This document shows, one piece after another, positions 1 through 42,500 of a stretch of 64,000 nucleotides of DNA; the stretch's first letter is position 1, and each line of letters opens with the position of its first letter. A program made the position numbers and the translations under genes. The notes below the pieces were generated by a model. The model was not told the origin of the DNA. It was given only the letters and a program-made list of their open reading frames with translations, and ran no database searches. This DNA comes from Doris montereyensis (Eukaryota; Mollusca; Gastropoda; Nudibranchia; Dorididae), in contig JAXRKP010000175.1 in NCBI GenBank assembly GCA_037039925.1, positions 322,501 to 386,500 of the forward strand, in the 5' to 3' direction.

Positions 1-86
1 TTGGGGAGCACGTAGTCATGTTGGCTAGGTAGTCCCCAATTGGGGAGCACGTAGTCATGGTGTCTAGGTAGTCCCCAATTGGGGGA
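1..86. repeat. Two copies of a ~43-bp palindromic repeat
   Basis: Two direct copies of a unit that begins TTGGGGAGCACGTAGTCATG and ends in GTAGTCCCCAA. The two ends of each unit are near reverse complements (TTGGGGA...TCCCCAA), so each unit can fold. The same unit recurs at 2239-2325. It could be a terminal or subterminal repeat of a DNA transposon, or a small satellite; the left edge of the window cuts it, so this cannot be decided. Confidence 0.7.
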
Positions 87-419
87 AAATTACATTTTTG
101 TCACAATATTCATGTTAGGTTTATATAAATCCATTTTTTTATACTTATAATGATTTTTTGTTTGCTTTAAGTATTTTAAATGTTTTGATACTTTGGAAAG
201 TCGGCTCATTCAAATTTTATTTGAACTGCCAGGCCACATTGTCAGGTTTGCTCAGATAATATTTTTAATATCGACGCTGACTTGCCGCTTAGCTATGATT
301 GCTCAAGCCAGGCCTTGTTTGTCAACGCCTTTGACTTCCACACCCCCTCCCACTGTCCTTTGTAAGACTGGTTGATTCTTATCATGCATGACGAAACTAG
401 ATTCAGTGATTTTCGAAGT

Positions 420-420
<1 letters not shown>

Positions 421-508
<88 letters not shown>

Positions 509-575
509 TTCTCTCTCTGCTTCTCTCTCTCTCTTTCTTCTCTCTCTCTCTCTCTCCCTCTGTATATTTCTCTCT
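421..575. repeat. (CT)n microsatellite
   Basis: An almost pure CT run with a few interruptions after about 505. Open frames here on both strands are simple SL/RE dipeptide artefacts. The flanking phrase 'actagattcagtgattttcgaagttgtc' occurs at 400-422 and again at about 768-795, so the run sits inside or beside a small duplicated segment. Confidence 0.95.
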
Positions 576-943
576 CTCCCCTCTCTCTTAACTTCAGTTG
601 GTAAAAATAGTCTTAACATTACTAATAATCCTTCTATTGTATCAAATAATACATGTCGGTTTTACATATGGATATTAAAGTCTGTATTATTTTGACATAT
701 CATATTTTATTTGATGTATTGAATTTTACCCATGTCCACTACATTGGTGATATCAGGGTTTTCCTAACTAGATTCAGTGATTTTCGAAGTTGTCAATTGT
801 TGCGCTGTGTGTGTGTTTTATGAGAAAAGGAAGGAGGAGGAATTGTATCCTATTATATTAAGCTATTTATTGATTTTGGGGTTGTCTGTTGTTAGTAATG
901 TTAGCCAGGGTGAGTGGGAGATAGATACATGTAGATAGAAAGA

Positions 944-1016
944 GAGAGAGATAGAAAGAGAGAGAGAGAGAGGAGAGGAGAGAGAGAGAGATACATGTAG
1001 ATAGAAAGAGAGAGAT
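944..1016. repeat. (GA)n-rich tract
   Basis: Interrupted GA repeat with two copies of the phrase 'gatacatgtagatagaaagagagag'. No coding content. Confidence 0.85.
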
Positions 1017-1056
1017 CTTTAGACATACAAAGACAAAGATTAATGATAAATACAAT

Positions 1057-1330
1057 GATTTATGATGATGATGATGGTGGTGGTTACAATAATAATACTG
1101 ACAATAATGATGATAATAATAATATTGATTAACACTAATAACAGTAATGATAATAACAATAACAACAATAATAATAGTAATAATAAAATAATAATATAAT
1201 TATTATTATTATCATTGTTTTTATTATTACATGTTGTATTATTATTATTATTATTACATGTATTATTATTATTATCAATATTATTATGATTATTATCATG
1301 ATAATATTAATAAATCATAATAATGATTTT
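1057..1330. repeat. (AAT/ATT)n and (GAT)n low-complexity tract
   Basis: Trinucleotide-rich DNA, first GAT/GTG, then AAT/ATA, then ATT. It can fold on itself because AAT-rich and ATT-rich halves are complementary. No gene. Confidence 0.85.
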
Positions 1331-1535
1331 ATTAAGGAGAAGAAAAATAAAAAGAGGAAGAGAGGGGGAGAAGAGTAAGAATAATAATGGGAAGAATGGG
1401 AAGATGAGAAAGGAAAAGCAGAAGAAGAGAAAGAAGAAGAAGAAGAGAGAAGGAAGAAGAAGAAGAAGAAGAAGAGAAGAGGGAAAAGAAGAGGAAGGAG
1501 AAGGAAGGAACAAGAAGAGGAAGGAGAAAGGATGA
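1331..1535. repeat. Purine-rich (GAA/GAG)n tract
   Basis: About 200 bases almost entirely of A and G, with GAA and AGG units. Lysine/arginine/glutamate frames on plus and serine/leucine/phenylalanine frames on minus are low-complexity artefacts. Confidence 0.9.
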
Positions 1536-2238
1536 TGATTTGGAGATTAACAAATAAATAGGAGGCTGAGGAAAATAAAAATAAAATAAAATGTAAAAAA
1601 CAACATTATCACCATCTATTACTACTGACATTAACATCACAAAAATACTGATTAAACAAAAAGAAAAAGAAAGTATTATGGACTTACAGCTCTTGTAGGA
1701 CATATGAGGTTTTATAGCATAATAGTAATAGCAGAACGGATGAAAGAAAGCCAAAGGTACAACTACAGACCAGTGGAAACCATATATATAACAGGCCCGG
1801 GAATAACAGGGATTTTAAAAATCCCCACTTTTATTTTCTCATTATCTTCATTAAAATTTATCTCTTATTACAGTCAGGGATTCCGAGATGCACCTACCTA
1901 ATTATGTTTTCTCTACGTAATCATAACCAGACATTAGACAATATAAGTGAGGTGATGGAGGAGGGGGACTGAATAGGTGTCGATCCAATGAGCCGTCAAA
2001 CGAGGAACCCCTCTCCTACACTGATGATACTGAATGTGAAAGTGAAAGCCAGGTAGACCACCAATCTTGTGGCATTTATGTGTGTACCCGGGGGATAGGC
2101 TAGGCCTGAACACCTGCCGCATGGTCTGTTACTGTTAGTGCTAACCAGCAAGTAAAGTAGGACTAGGCTATGCTCGTGAGACAAAGAGTAGTGTGTCAGT
2201 GTCAGCACAATGGTCAATGAACACGCAATCCAACATTT
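1536..2238. other. Intergenic, nothing recognised
   Basis: No exon-like open frame, repeat unit or RNA gene was recognised between the purine tract and the second cluster of palindromic repeats. Confidence 0.5.
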
Positions 2239-2325
2239 CTGGGGACTACGTAGCCACCATGACTAGGTAGTCCCCAATTGGGGAGCACGTAGTCATGTTG
2301 GCTACGTAGTACCCAATTGGGGTCT
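2239..2325. repeat. Second cluster of the palindromic repeat
   Basis: An inverted copy (2240-2278, starting TGGGGACTACGTAGCC) followed by a direct copy (2279-2325) of the unit seen at 1-86. With the left cluster it brackets about 2.2 kb. That would fit the ends of a composite or non-autonomous element, but no target-site duplication can be read because the left end is cut off. Confidence 0.65.
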
Positions 2326-2992
2326 ACCTAGACACTTCCTTGAATTTATTACGCCTGCAACAACTAGATCTAGATCTAGACCTATTATTTTATGGATTGG
2401 ATTTTCTATTTTGTATCTAGAATGTGGATACATGTATTTAATTGTATGTGAAGAGTTAAATTCTTAGACCTAGAGACACTAGTGGTCAGTACGGCTTTTA
2501 CCTAAGGACCAGAAGTAAAGGTCATGGAAATAAACGAAACAATTTGTATCAATAAATCATCCTATGATGTTGGAAGATATCTAAAAGTAGTCAATCTTGT
2601 AATAGATATGACTCATTTGTATAAAATTAATAAACTATTTTGATTGGTTGATGCCAAGGAGTGTCCCAAATTTCCCTATAACATCAACACAGCCACTGTC
2701 TTTAGCTACATTTAAAAGCAAAACAAACACCCGCTTTAAGACAAATTGTGATCACAATACATTTGTGTTGGTTATGGCTGAAATAAAGAGAATTTTTATT
2801 TTATACTTTTAACAGACACATCAAACAACTGACCAGCTGTACTGATGTTATAGCCATATATTTAGGCCTACCATCCAGTCTAGATGTAGAAAGGCTCTTG
2901 GTAGGAGTTTCATAGTCAGGCACACCATTCAAATTTCGCTTGTGAGCAAATTTCAAATAATTAATGAAAATAAGATATATATATATATATAC

Positions 2993-3048
2993 TAAAGATG
3001 GTTTATTTAACATCAACATATATGTTAATGTTAAATAAACCATCTTTA
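2993..3048. repeat. Perfect inverted repeat (21-bp arms, 14-nt loop)
   Basis: Arm 2993-3013 begins TAAAGATGG and arm 3028-3048 is its exact reverse complement. The loop itself holds the palindrome AACATATATGTT (3015-3026), so almost the whole 56 bases can pair. A (TA)n run lies just upstream. It may be a transposon hairpin, a miRNA-like precursor or a recombination scar; nothing here shows that it is transcribed. Confidence 0.85.
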
Positions 3049-3059
3049 GATATCATGAT

Positions 3060-4670
3060 ATCCGATTTCCATCAAAATCCAACCTTTTCTGGATACAGTG
3101 ATCCATCTCCTTCTAGTGCTTGTCGAGATAATGAAAATTATTAACTACAGATGTAAATTTGATTAGATTACCCTACTGAGTTTCACATTGAGAAATATAG
3201 TCAATACATTTTAAGCAAATGAAAGCTTTCAATTCAGACATTTGTTTCAATCCAATATGTTACTCTGTCAGTTGTCGTTGACATTTGAACTGTTAATGTT
3301 CAAGTAAACAGTCTGTTATTTTGAGCCTCTCATCACGTCAGTTTGGTGGAAATGACTTAAATCCATCTCATACAGTCCCAAAATACAGTTGCAAGTGAAA
3401 GCAACCTCTCAAAAATAGACTCTCTTTTTCTTTTTGAATGCTTCAAATAGTTCCCAGACAGAGTGCCTCAGACCTTTCCACTTAGATTTCTCAGCCGTTT
3501 GTTTTAGCTAATCCATTGATTCTTTAAATGTTGCATTATATTAAGTACCACAAACTAATTTTGTTTTTGTCTAGACAACACAATTTTCAAACAGATCTTG
3601 ACAAAACATAAAGTATAAAGAACAAACTTTATTTCAACAAAATTGATCAAGAAATAACGAAGATATGGATTTTAAAGTTTCCTGCGGCTTAAATTATTTT
3701 TAGCCAGTCTTGAAATTATGAAATGACATTTTGGGACATTTTAGAGCGAAATAAAAATATTTTTGAAAAAACATAAACATTTTAAGCGCACATATTGCAT
3801 AAGTGTGACAAAAGTTGTCTTACAGAATTGATAAAAAAATCTTTACCACTAATATTGACTGAGATATAACATCAGCAAATTCAACAACAAAATACCTGGA
3901 CTTTGAAAAAGAATGAGGTTGTGAGTGAAAAGTGACCAAAAAAAAATTGCACACTCATATTTTTTTTTAAAGATATCTGACAAGGCTGTAATTGTGTAAA
4001 TTTACGTGTCTGATTTTTCTTCCCAAGTTTGCACTATAATTTTCACTGTTGTCAGTGGTTACATAGACACCGAAATTTAAATATGGCTTCTTTCGTAAAA
4101 TGACAGATAATCTGAGGTCGTAACCACTAAAATATTAATAAATCATGAACTTACAGAGCTGTAAAGTTGAAAAATGCATCAAATGAAAGGGAAATTAGAG
4201 CTCTATGCAGTAGGCTATACAAGAACAATGAATTATTGAGCTTATTTGCATTAGAGCTAATATTTTGACATGGGTCAAAGAATTTTTGTGAAAAATTAGC
4301 AAGTTTGGAATTCTCTCTCCACTTAAAAGGAATAGAATCAATTCAGACATTTAAAAAAACAATTTATAACCCACCTGTTTTCCACACAGCCATAAAACCC
4401 ACACATTTTCATATATTCTCAATGCTGTCATTGTCATAAATGTAGTTCAATAATATAATGTCAACTGTCTTTTGTATTATCACCCGATGCTTTAAAATAT
4501 GTTTGTCACTCGTAATATGTATATTGCGTTGATGTTTGTAAATTATAATGCTTATGTCTTGATTTATAATGCTTTTATCCATGTTTGAGTGTTCTGAGCT
4601 TGATATATATCGGGGTGAGTCGCTTATACGAGAACTATTTATCATTATAACTAATTATATAGCAGTTAGT
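3060..4670. other. Intergenic, nothing recognised
   Basis: AT-rich DNA with many stop codons in all frames. I recognise no exon, repeat family or RNA gene. Confidence 0.5.
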
Positions 4671-4671
4671 G

Positions 4672-5150
4672 ATCATGATTTGGTCGAGTGGTCCGTGGGA
4701 AAGACACTTAACATTGTGTTCCTTGGGAAAGACACTTAACATTGTGTTCCTTAGAAAGACACTTAACATTGTGTTCCTTAGGAAAGACACTTAACATTGT
4801 GTTCCTTAGGAAAGACACTTAACATTGTGTTCCTTAGGAAAGACACTTAACATTGTGTTCCTTAGGAAAGACACTTAACATTGTGTTCCTTAGGAAAGAC
4901 ACTTAACATTGTGTTCCTTAGAAAGACACTTAACATTGTGTTCCTTAGGAAAGACACTTAACATTGTGTTCCTTAGGTAAGACACTTAACATGTATCTCC
5001 CAACATGACCCAGCCGCAAATAGGTACAAGCACTAGCTTGGGAGTAAAAACCTGCGTTAGAGGAGCGACCCGACCAGGGGGGGGGGGGGATTATTATCAC
5101 CTGTTCCGCTTTAAGTTATAGTTATAGAAACCAGGATAAGCTCCGGCTCT
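4672..5150 (+). mobile_element. tRNA-derived SINE (family A) with an internal minisatellite
   Basis: A head with an A-box-like TGGTCGAGTGG at about 4680 and a tail with the phrase 'actagcttgggagtaaaaacctg' and 'agaaaccaggataagctccggctctatgggcc' match the other family A copies (22155, 37700, 55035). Between head and tail lies a tandem array made from the SINE's own 'ttccttgggaaagacacttaacattgtg' segment, which is present once in the other copies. The B box has been lost to the array. Confidence 0.75.
4695..4992. repeat. 28-bp minisatellite inside a SINE
   Basis: About ten copies of a 28-bp unit (TTCCTTAGGAAAGACACTTA plus 8 bases). Units differ by single bases (TTAGAAAG, TTGGGAAAG, TTAGGTAAG). 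The unit derives from the central part of SINE family A. Confidence 0.93.
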
Positions 5151-5371
5151 ATGGGCCATACTTTTTTTTTTTTTATTGATTGTGATTCAATAGCTTATTC
5201 ATCAGTAAGAATAAACTATTACTATTACATGTTGTTGGCCCATAATTTGTACTCCCAGACACTACGCAGGAGAAATTTTGCACATGTATACAAAATTCCC
5301 TTACCATATCCCATAGTTAAAGCAGAATTTTATTTGTTGGGATGCCCAGTTTGGGGGTTGAAGGTCTTCTT

Positions 5372-5433
5372 TCATTTCCCATGGCCAGTTTTGAGGAAAT
5401 GTTCGGCCAATAACTTGTATTCTGGAGTGTCCT
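5372..5433 (-). CDS. Exon-like terminal segment of an unnamed minus-strand gene
   Basis: On the minus strand a pyrimidine-rich stretch ends in TTTACAG at 5434, followed by an open frame reading EDTPEYKLLAEHFLKTGHGK and a TGA stop at 5374-5372. Amino-acid composition and the acceptor look like a real last exon. It would follow the exon-like segment at 5823-5995, but the phases differ by one base, as happens repeatedly elsewhere in this window. I do not recognise the protein, and no homologue is claimed. Confidence 0.35.
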
Positions 5434-5822
5434 CTGTAAAACGAAAAAAAGTAGATCCATTAAGTTCTTAACACTGATAATTTTTCTTTCATGAAAGTTG
5501 AAAGGGCTCATACCATCATCATCCCTGACCCAGAACCCCCCCTCCCAACCTTTTTCCCCCACCCATCATCATAGGAAAAGTCAGATCCCTCTGGCAGCTC
5601 ATCCCAACGAAAATCCTACTGTGTGCCCGACTATGAGTATGAGGGTATGCCCTCTTTCATATTACAATCATAATATTAATAACTGTTATCACTTCCTACC
5701 CCTATTACATTTTAATTAGTCTAGGACTAACATTACATTATAATTACATTTAAATTATTATTTAAACTAGATTTAGATGTAGGTTTATGTCAGAAGTTGT
5801 GAGTTGAAGTGAAAAAACTTAC

Positions 5823-5995
5823 AGCTGTTCCTTCTCTATCGCTAACCTCCCTCCATTAACTCTGGTACGGCTAATCTGCCGGCTGACCTCAATATGGGTC
5901 AATAATCTCGTTCCGCTGTGTAAGAGGCTTCCGCACGTGGCACCGATAGTTTTCTCTCCCCGCTGACGAGGCTGCCGCGCTTGACCACGACGTAC
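5823..5995 (-). CDS. Exon-like internal segment of an unnamed minus-strand gene
   Basis: Minus strand: acceptor TTATCACAG ends at 5996, donor GTAAGT starts at 5822, and the 173 bases between are open in one frame (57 codons), in a CpG-containing GC-richer island within AT-rich DNA. The frame includes SLLHSGTRLLTHIEV and ends ...GRLAIEKEQL before the donor. I cannot assign a family. No upstream start exon was identified. It could be a small conserved gene lying left of CEP89 and pointing away from it, or a chance open stretch. Confidence 0.4.
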
Positions 5996-6099
5996 CTGTG
6001 ATAATTGTGGTTGGTTTTTGATCTTCGTTGAGTAAGTGACATAGCGGGCAATTCATTTTGTTATTGTTACTGTCATCGTGTTTATATTGCATTGTTTAC

Positions 6100-8930
6100 T
6101 AACAATAACATCTATTACAGCCTACTTTTATTAAACATGAAAAGGAATAATACTGCAGTTGGCCCTTTACTAATGAAGAGGAATATGAAAGGTATAAGTA
6201 TAATACTAAAAGATAGAAAATGGGTCAGGACCGAGAAATCTTCAGTGTGCCCAACCTTCACAAGCAACAAGGAGTCATAGAAACAAATAAACACTAAACA
6301 ATGCTGGACAAAACTAATATGAGTCATTGGTGCAACGACCCATCGAACAATGTTCATCAACAGAGCAAGCCTCATAACAACAATAAACAAAAAGAAAAGA
6401 CAAAAAAAAAGAAGAAAACAAAATGCAACTGCCATAAGTGAGACGGAGAGAGAAAAGAGGAAAGGAAACAAACAGGAGACACAAAGAGAACAAGGAAGAT
6501 AAAGAGAGACAAATAGAGAGGACGAAGAAAATGAGAGAAGGAGAGAGAGAGAGAGAGATGCTTTACTCCAGTCATTCAATAATAGTAATACTGTAATAGT
6601 GTGGTTGGCTGTGTCTAATTTTATGTAATAGAGTTTCAATGAACAACATCATTAAATCTTTATTTCTAAAGGAATCAATTTCATTCTCACATCTAAATAA
6701 AATGATGGAACTATAATACTAATACTAAAGGAAGTGTCCAACCGCCTTTCGCTAATCCCATGACCGAGTCCAATGTGCATAGGTAACACATTCCCATGAT
6801 GAAAGAAACAGCCACCCACCCCCCCCTCCAGTTTATTGCTTTCACAAGTGTGTGCCTCTCCGCTGCGGCAACGCGCTCTATTCCAGACCTAACACCTCTC
6901 CTCAGCTACATGCTTCCCATGCTTTTGAAAACTCCCCCCTACCCTATGTCTATAACTAGTATCATCCTCTCTCCTCATTTACAATGACATGAGTGACCAT
7001 CGTTTTGTATTCTTAGCTGTTCCCTTCCTACAGTTCAATAGTAATCCACCTCCTCCCAAACAGATGGACCTTACGCAATCCAGTGGTTTTGCACATATTC
7101 CCCCCACTTCTGGATGTAAGTCTCCCTCCTTAGTCCTTTTTATACAGTAGGAAGATAGACTATTGTAGTTTTTAATGTCTATACACTTCAAATAGCCGTC
7201 CTTCCTCTTTGTCCAGATACCACATGTGAAATGGACCTGTTTGAGAGATCAAAGTACCTTTGTTGCTGGTCGCTGAACTGAGATGAAAGTTTCAATTTTC
7301 CCTGTACTTTCAACATTCTCATCTCTTCATTCTTTATTTGAAAAGAGGTGGAGATATATTTTGACGTATGTGACATTTGACAGTATAACATAACCATCAA
7401 CACAATGCTCCTCCTGATTGATCAACCCTGAACATGGTTTCTTTCTATTGACTGAAGGTTACGCCGTCCATTCAGGCTGACCTTACGTGTGCAATGTGAT
7501 TGGCCACTGATAATGATATCTTTTATTTATATCAATCACTATTTCTTCTTACTAAAGTCATTGACATCTGTCCAGATGTTGCGTCGGTCATACGAAGACA
7601 AGAGTCTTTGGTTTTGTACACTTTGTAGAGGATCCACAGCCTGCATTTGAGAAAGAGCTCCTGTATGTTGTCTCTTTATATATTTATATATCGAGTGTGT
7701 GTTAGCCTCGGAAATGAACTATCACTTTTACCCCTTTAGAATAATAGACTTTCTCTGTTTGGTGTACCGTGGGTTGATCAGCGTAATTGGTCAGAATAGA
7801 GGCATTCCCAAAACCGGTCTTTGAGTGCACTTATACGGGACCCGCCACTAACGCTTAGTCTTGCTGGAAGGCTGGGAGTGCTGCTAATATACGGGACCCA
7901 CCACTGTGGTAGGTGTGCTTAGAGTGACCAGCGTCATGCAAATATACGGGTCTCGCCTGGGAAGGGTTAAGACAGATAAAAGTAATTCTTTTACTTTGTC
8001 CTAAAGGAAAAACTGTATGTTTTATATCAGTAATGTAATAATGAAAAAAAATACGTATACTTACGAAGATAATTGCAATATTCATTGAGTTCTATTACGC
8101 TGATCGTTGGGACAAATCCCTCTGCCAAATTTGTCTGAGTCACTCAGTCAGGCTAGATTAAAAATGACCGAAAGGTGGGTCCAATAACACCCAGATTTCT
8201 CCACCAGACCACATCGCAGGGGAAAACAAAAAACACCCTGAAAAACATGATGGATTTCTGTTAACGAGGGTACAAATTGACCAGTTCTTTCTCGACTCTG
8301 ATTAATGAAAATTTGAAAAGTTTAACTTCGATTTGTTGACAAGACCAGATTTTTTTAATAACCTCGGGTCGTGTGATATACTTTGAAAGCTCAATTTCTT
8401 GCCTTTCTATTGGTCCATATTATTTGCCGGTGAAGAGCTATCCATTTAAAGCAACCCATCCTCTCATTTTTTAGGGGATAATTCGCAAGGCTGTGGGGTT
8501 TAACAAGACTGACTACGTCATCTTTTACCGATACAAAATGTATTTCTGTTGACATTTAACTACCAAACAACACAATATTCACAAAGATTAGAGATCACTT
8601 AATATGAGCATATAAATTTTTATTACCATAGTGCTTTAAATAGAGGAGACAAGACATATCTTATTTATAATGGACCAATATTACGCTGAACTGCTTTCCC
8701 GTGCTGTTTTCAACTACTCGCAGGCACGACTTTGTGATACCTCATTATACCATATTATGCACAGTATAAAAAATGAAATCTCATTTGTCACATTTGATGT
8801 GCATCAGCTTTATTTTAGGGTATTATAAAACAGGTCAGAGCAGTTTTCTCATCCTTATAAAACAATAATGATGTGTTAAGTAAGGGGTTGCTATTTTAAT
8901 GGGTTTCTACATTCTTTCAATTTCGTTGCC
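6100..8930. other. Presumed CEP89 5' flank or first intron, no feature recognised
   Basis: The first coding exon of CEP89 (a start codon and about 10-20 residues) should lie here or further left, but I could not place it with confidence. A GA-rich patch lies at 6440-6560. At 7830-7970 the phrase 'tatacgggacccgcc' and close variants occur three times. One weak ATG candidate at 7576 is open for 12 codons but lacks a convincing donor. Confidence 0.45.
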
Positions 8931-8932
8931 AG

Positions 8933-40424
<31,492 letters not shown>

Positions 40425-40782
40425 TTGCCGTCTGTCTGTCACATTCGCATTCCAAGTCACGGGATAATACACTGCAAAAAGAGGGCAGAAAATGGAGCTA
40501 AAGGCACAATCCGAGAGAGAAATTGTCATCTGGAATTCTGTCGGTGTACCTGTTCCAATTCCAATAATTCCATGCAATATTTTCCATGTAGAATGATGTC
40601 ATTTTGTTAAAGCAAAAGTCAAAGTCAACATTTTAAGCAGGGGGGGTGTTTACACGTTTCATAATCTGTTGTTATAAAACAACCTTTATTTTAAATGATG
40701 ATTTAAGAGTGAAAGTAAAATCAACAAAAATTCAACGAACAACCCCCCCCCTCCCTCCCTTTCCCTCCTGATGGATGGAATA

Positions 40783-41060
40783 AATGTGTTGTAACTATGT
40801 GTGTAAAATAAATGTGTTGTAGCTATGTGTGAAAAAATAAATGTGTTGTAGCTATGTGTGAAAAAATAAATGTGTTGTAGCTATGTGTGAAAAAATAAAT
40901 GTGTTGTAGCTATGTGTGAAAAAATAAATGTGTTGTAGCTATGTGTGAACAAATAAATGTGTTGTAACTATGTGTGAAAAAATAAATGTGTTGTAGCTAT
41001 GTGTGAAAAAATAAATGTGTTGTAGCTATGTGTGAACAAATAAATGTGTTGCAACTATGG
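40783..41060. repeat. 29-bp minisatellite
   Basis: About nine to ten copies of ATAAATGTGTTGTAGCTATG plus nine bases, differing mainly in the length of the A run. Every unit carries an AATAAA hexamer on the plus strand, downstream of CEP89. Confidence 0.95.
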
Positions 41061-41744
41061 TGAGAATTAGTTCCCCCTGGGTCCTCTATCTTATCTCAAT
41101 GGCTGAGCTGCTAACATGCAATAAGTTGAATTAGCATAACTGTGGCTGTGACATATGATATGTACTGTACCGTGATTGTGGCAAATTTTTCTATTCACAA
41201 GCCTGGTATTTTGGTATTGATATAACATGAATTAAAATGGTGCTATTTTATTAAGTTTTGATATTATATTATTTATTATATATATTTATATATAATCACA
41301 TATACATATATTTTCTTTTGCTTTCTCATTCATTGAATGTTAATAAGATAATATGTCAGCTGTGATATTGTAAATAGATCTACTTAGTAGAGTAGCATGC
41401 TGTAGCCAAAAGATTATGGTATCCTGCATTTATACTATAATCATTGTTATAGCTTGTTATTTTCCCTATCGATTTATGATGTTATTATATGATATGATAT
41501 ATTTAATTTTTCAGCAAGTATTTAAATAAATGTTTAAAAGCCAGGAGATATCTATCAATACTTCAATCCCAAACTTGGCTTGGCTTATAATATGTTATCA
41601 GGGGTGTAAGCCCTACATGAATTCCGAACAGCTCAAAAACCAACTTTTGACCCGCATCAAGACTGCCTGAATTGGGGGGGGGATGTTATTCAGTCTTATG
41701 CTTACTTTAAGAGTTGCAAATATTTGATTGAGAAACGGTAAGTG

Positions 41745-42205
41745 ACAACTTCACCGAATGAGACAAAAAACTAGTATGAGGTAAGTGACAACTTCACCGA
41801 ATGAGACAAAAACTAGTATGAGGTAAGTGACAACTTCACCAAATGAGACAAAAACTAGTATGAGGTAAGTGACAACTTCGCCAAATGAGGCAAAAACTAG
41901 TATGAGGTTAAGTGACAACTTCACCAAATGAGACAAAAACTAGTATGAGGTAAGTGACAACTTCACCAAATGAGACAAAAACTAGTATGAGGTAAGTGAC
42001 AACTTCACCAAATGAGACAAAAACTAGTATGAGGTAAGTGACAACTTCACCAAATGAGACGAAAACTAGTATGAGGTTAAGTGACAACTTCGCTAAATGA
42101 GACAAAAACTAGTATGAGGTAAATGACAACTTCACCAAATGAGACAAAAACTAGCATGAGGTAAATGACAACTTCACCAAATGAGACAAAAACTAGCATG
42201 GGATG
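41745..42205. repeat. 42-bp minisatellite
   Basis: About eleven copies of GAGGTAAGTGACAACTTCAC plus 22 bases. Each unit contains GAGGTAAGT, a perfect splice-donor-like string on the plus strand. No variable spacers separate the units. Confidence 0.95.
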
Positions 42206-42344
42206 ACATTTTGGTATAGTATAACTGTAACCTTTTGACAGACAACTCACAGTTAAAAATCTACTCACATATTTATCACAGACATTGCGTGGTGTGATGT
42301 GAGAAGGAAGAAAAAAAAATCAATGTGAATGGCCAAGGGAGAGG

Positions 42345-42500
42345 TTTGTTTGTTTGTTTGTTTAATTGAAATTTATCCCGTCTACCATTGTGGTGATCTC
42401 AGGTGAATTGAGAGGAAGAAGCAAGAAAAAAACAGAATTGAAAGAGTAAAAAAAAATAATGTAGGACTTACCAGCACCTCCCGCTAAACGCCTGCGGAAG
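42345..42500 (+). repeat. Dispersed repeat family C
   Basis: After a (TTTG)n run: 'gtgatctcaggtgaattgagaggaagaagcaag' then 'taggacttaccagcacctcccgctaa'. Same family as 34855, 46262 and 52290. Confidence 0.65.

Noticed and set aside
7820..7971. Right end of another TTAA element ('gggaagggttaa' with three 'tatacggg' motifs)
   Set aside because: No matching left end starting TTAACCCTTCCC was found upstream within 3 kb.
41745..42205. CRISPR-like regular array
   Set aside because: Units are contiguous with no unique spacers, and the surroundings are animal genes.
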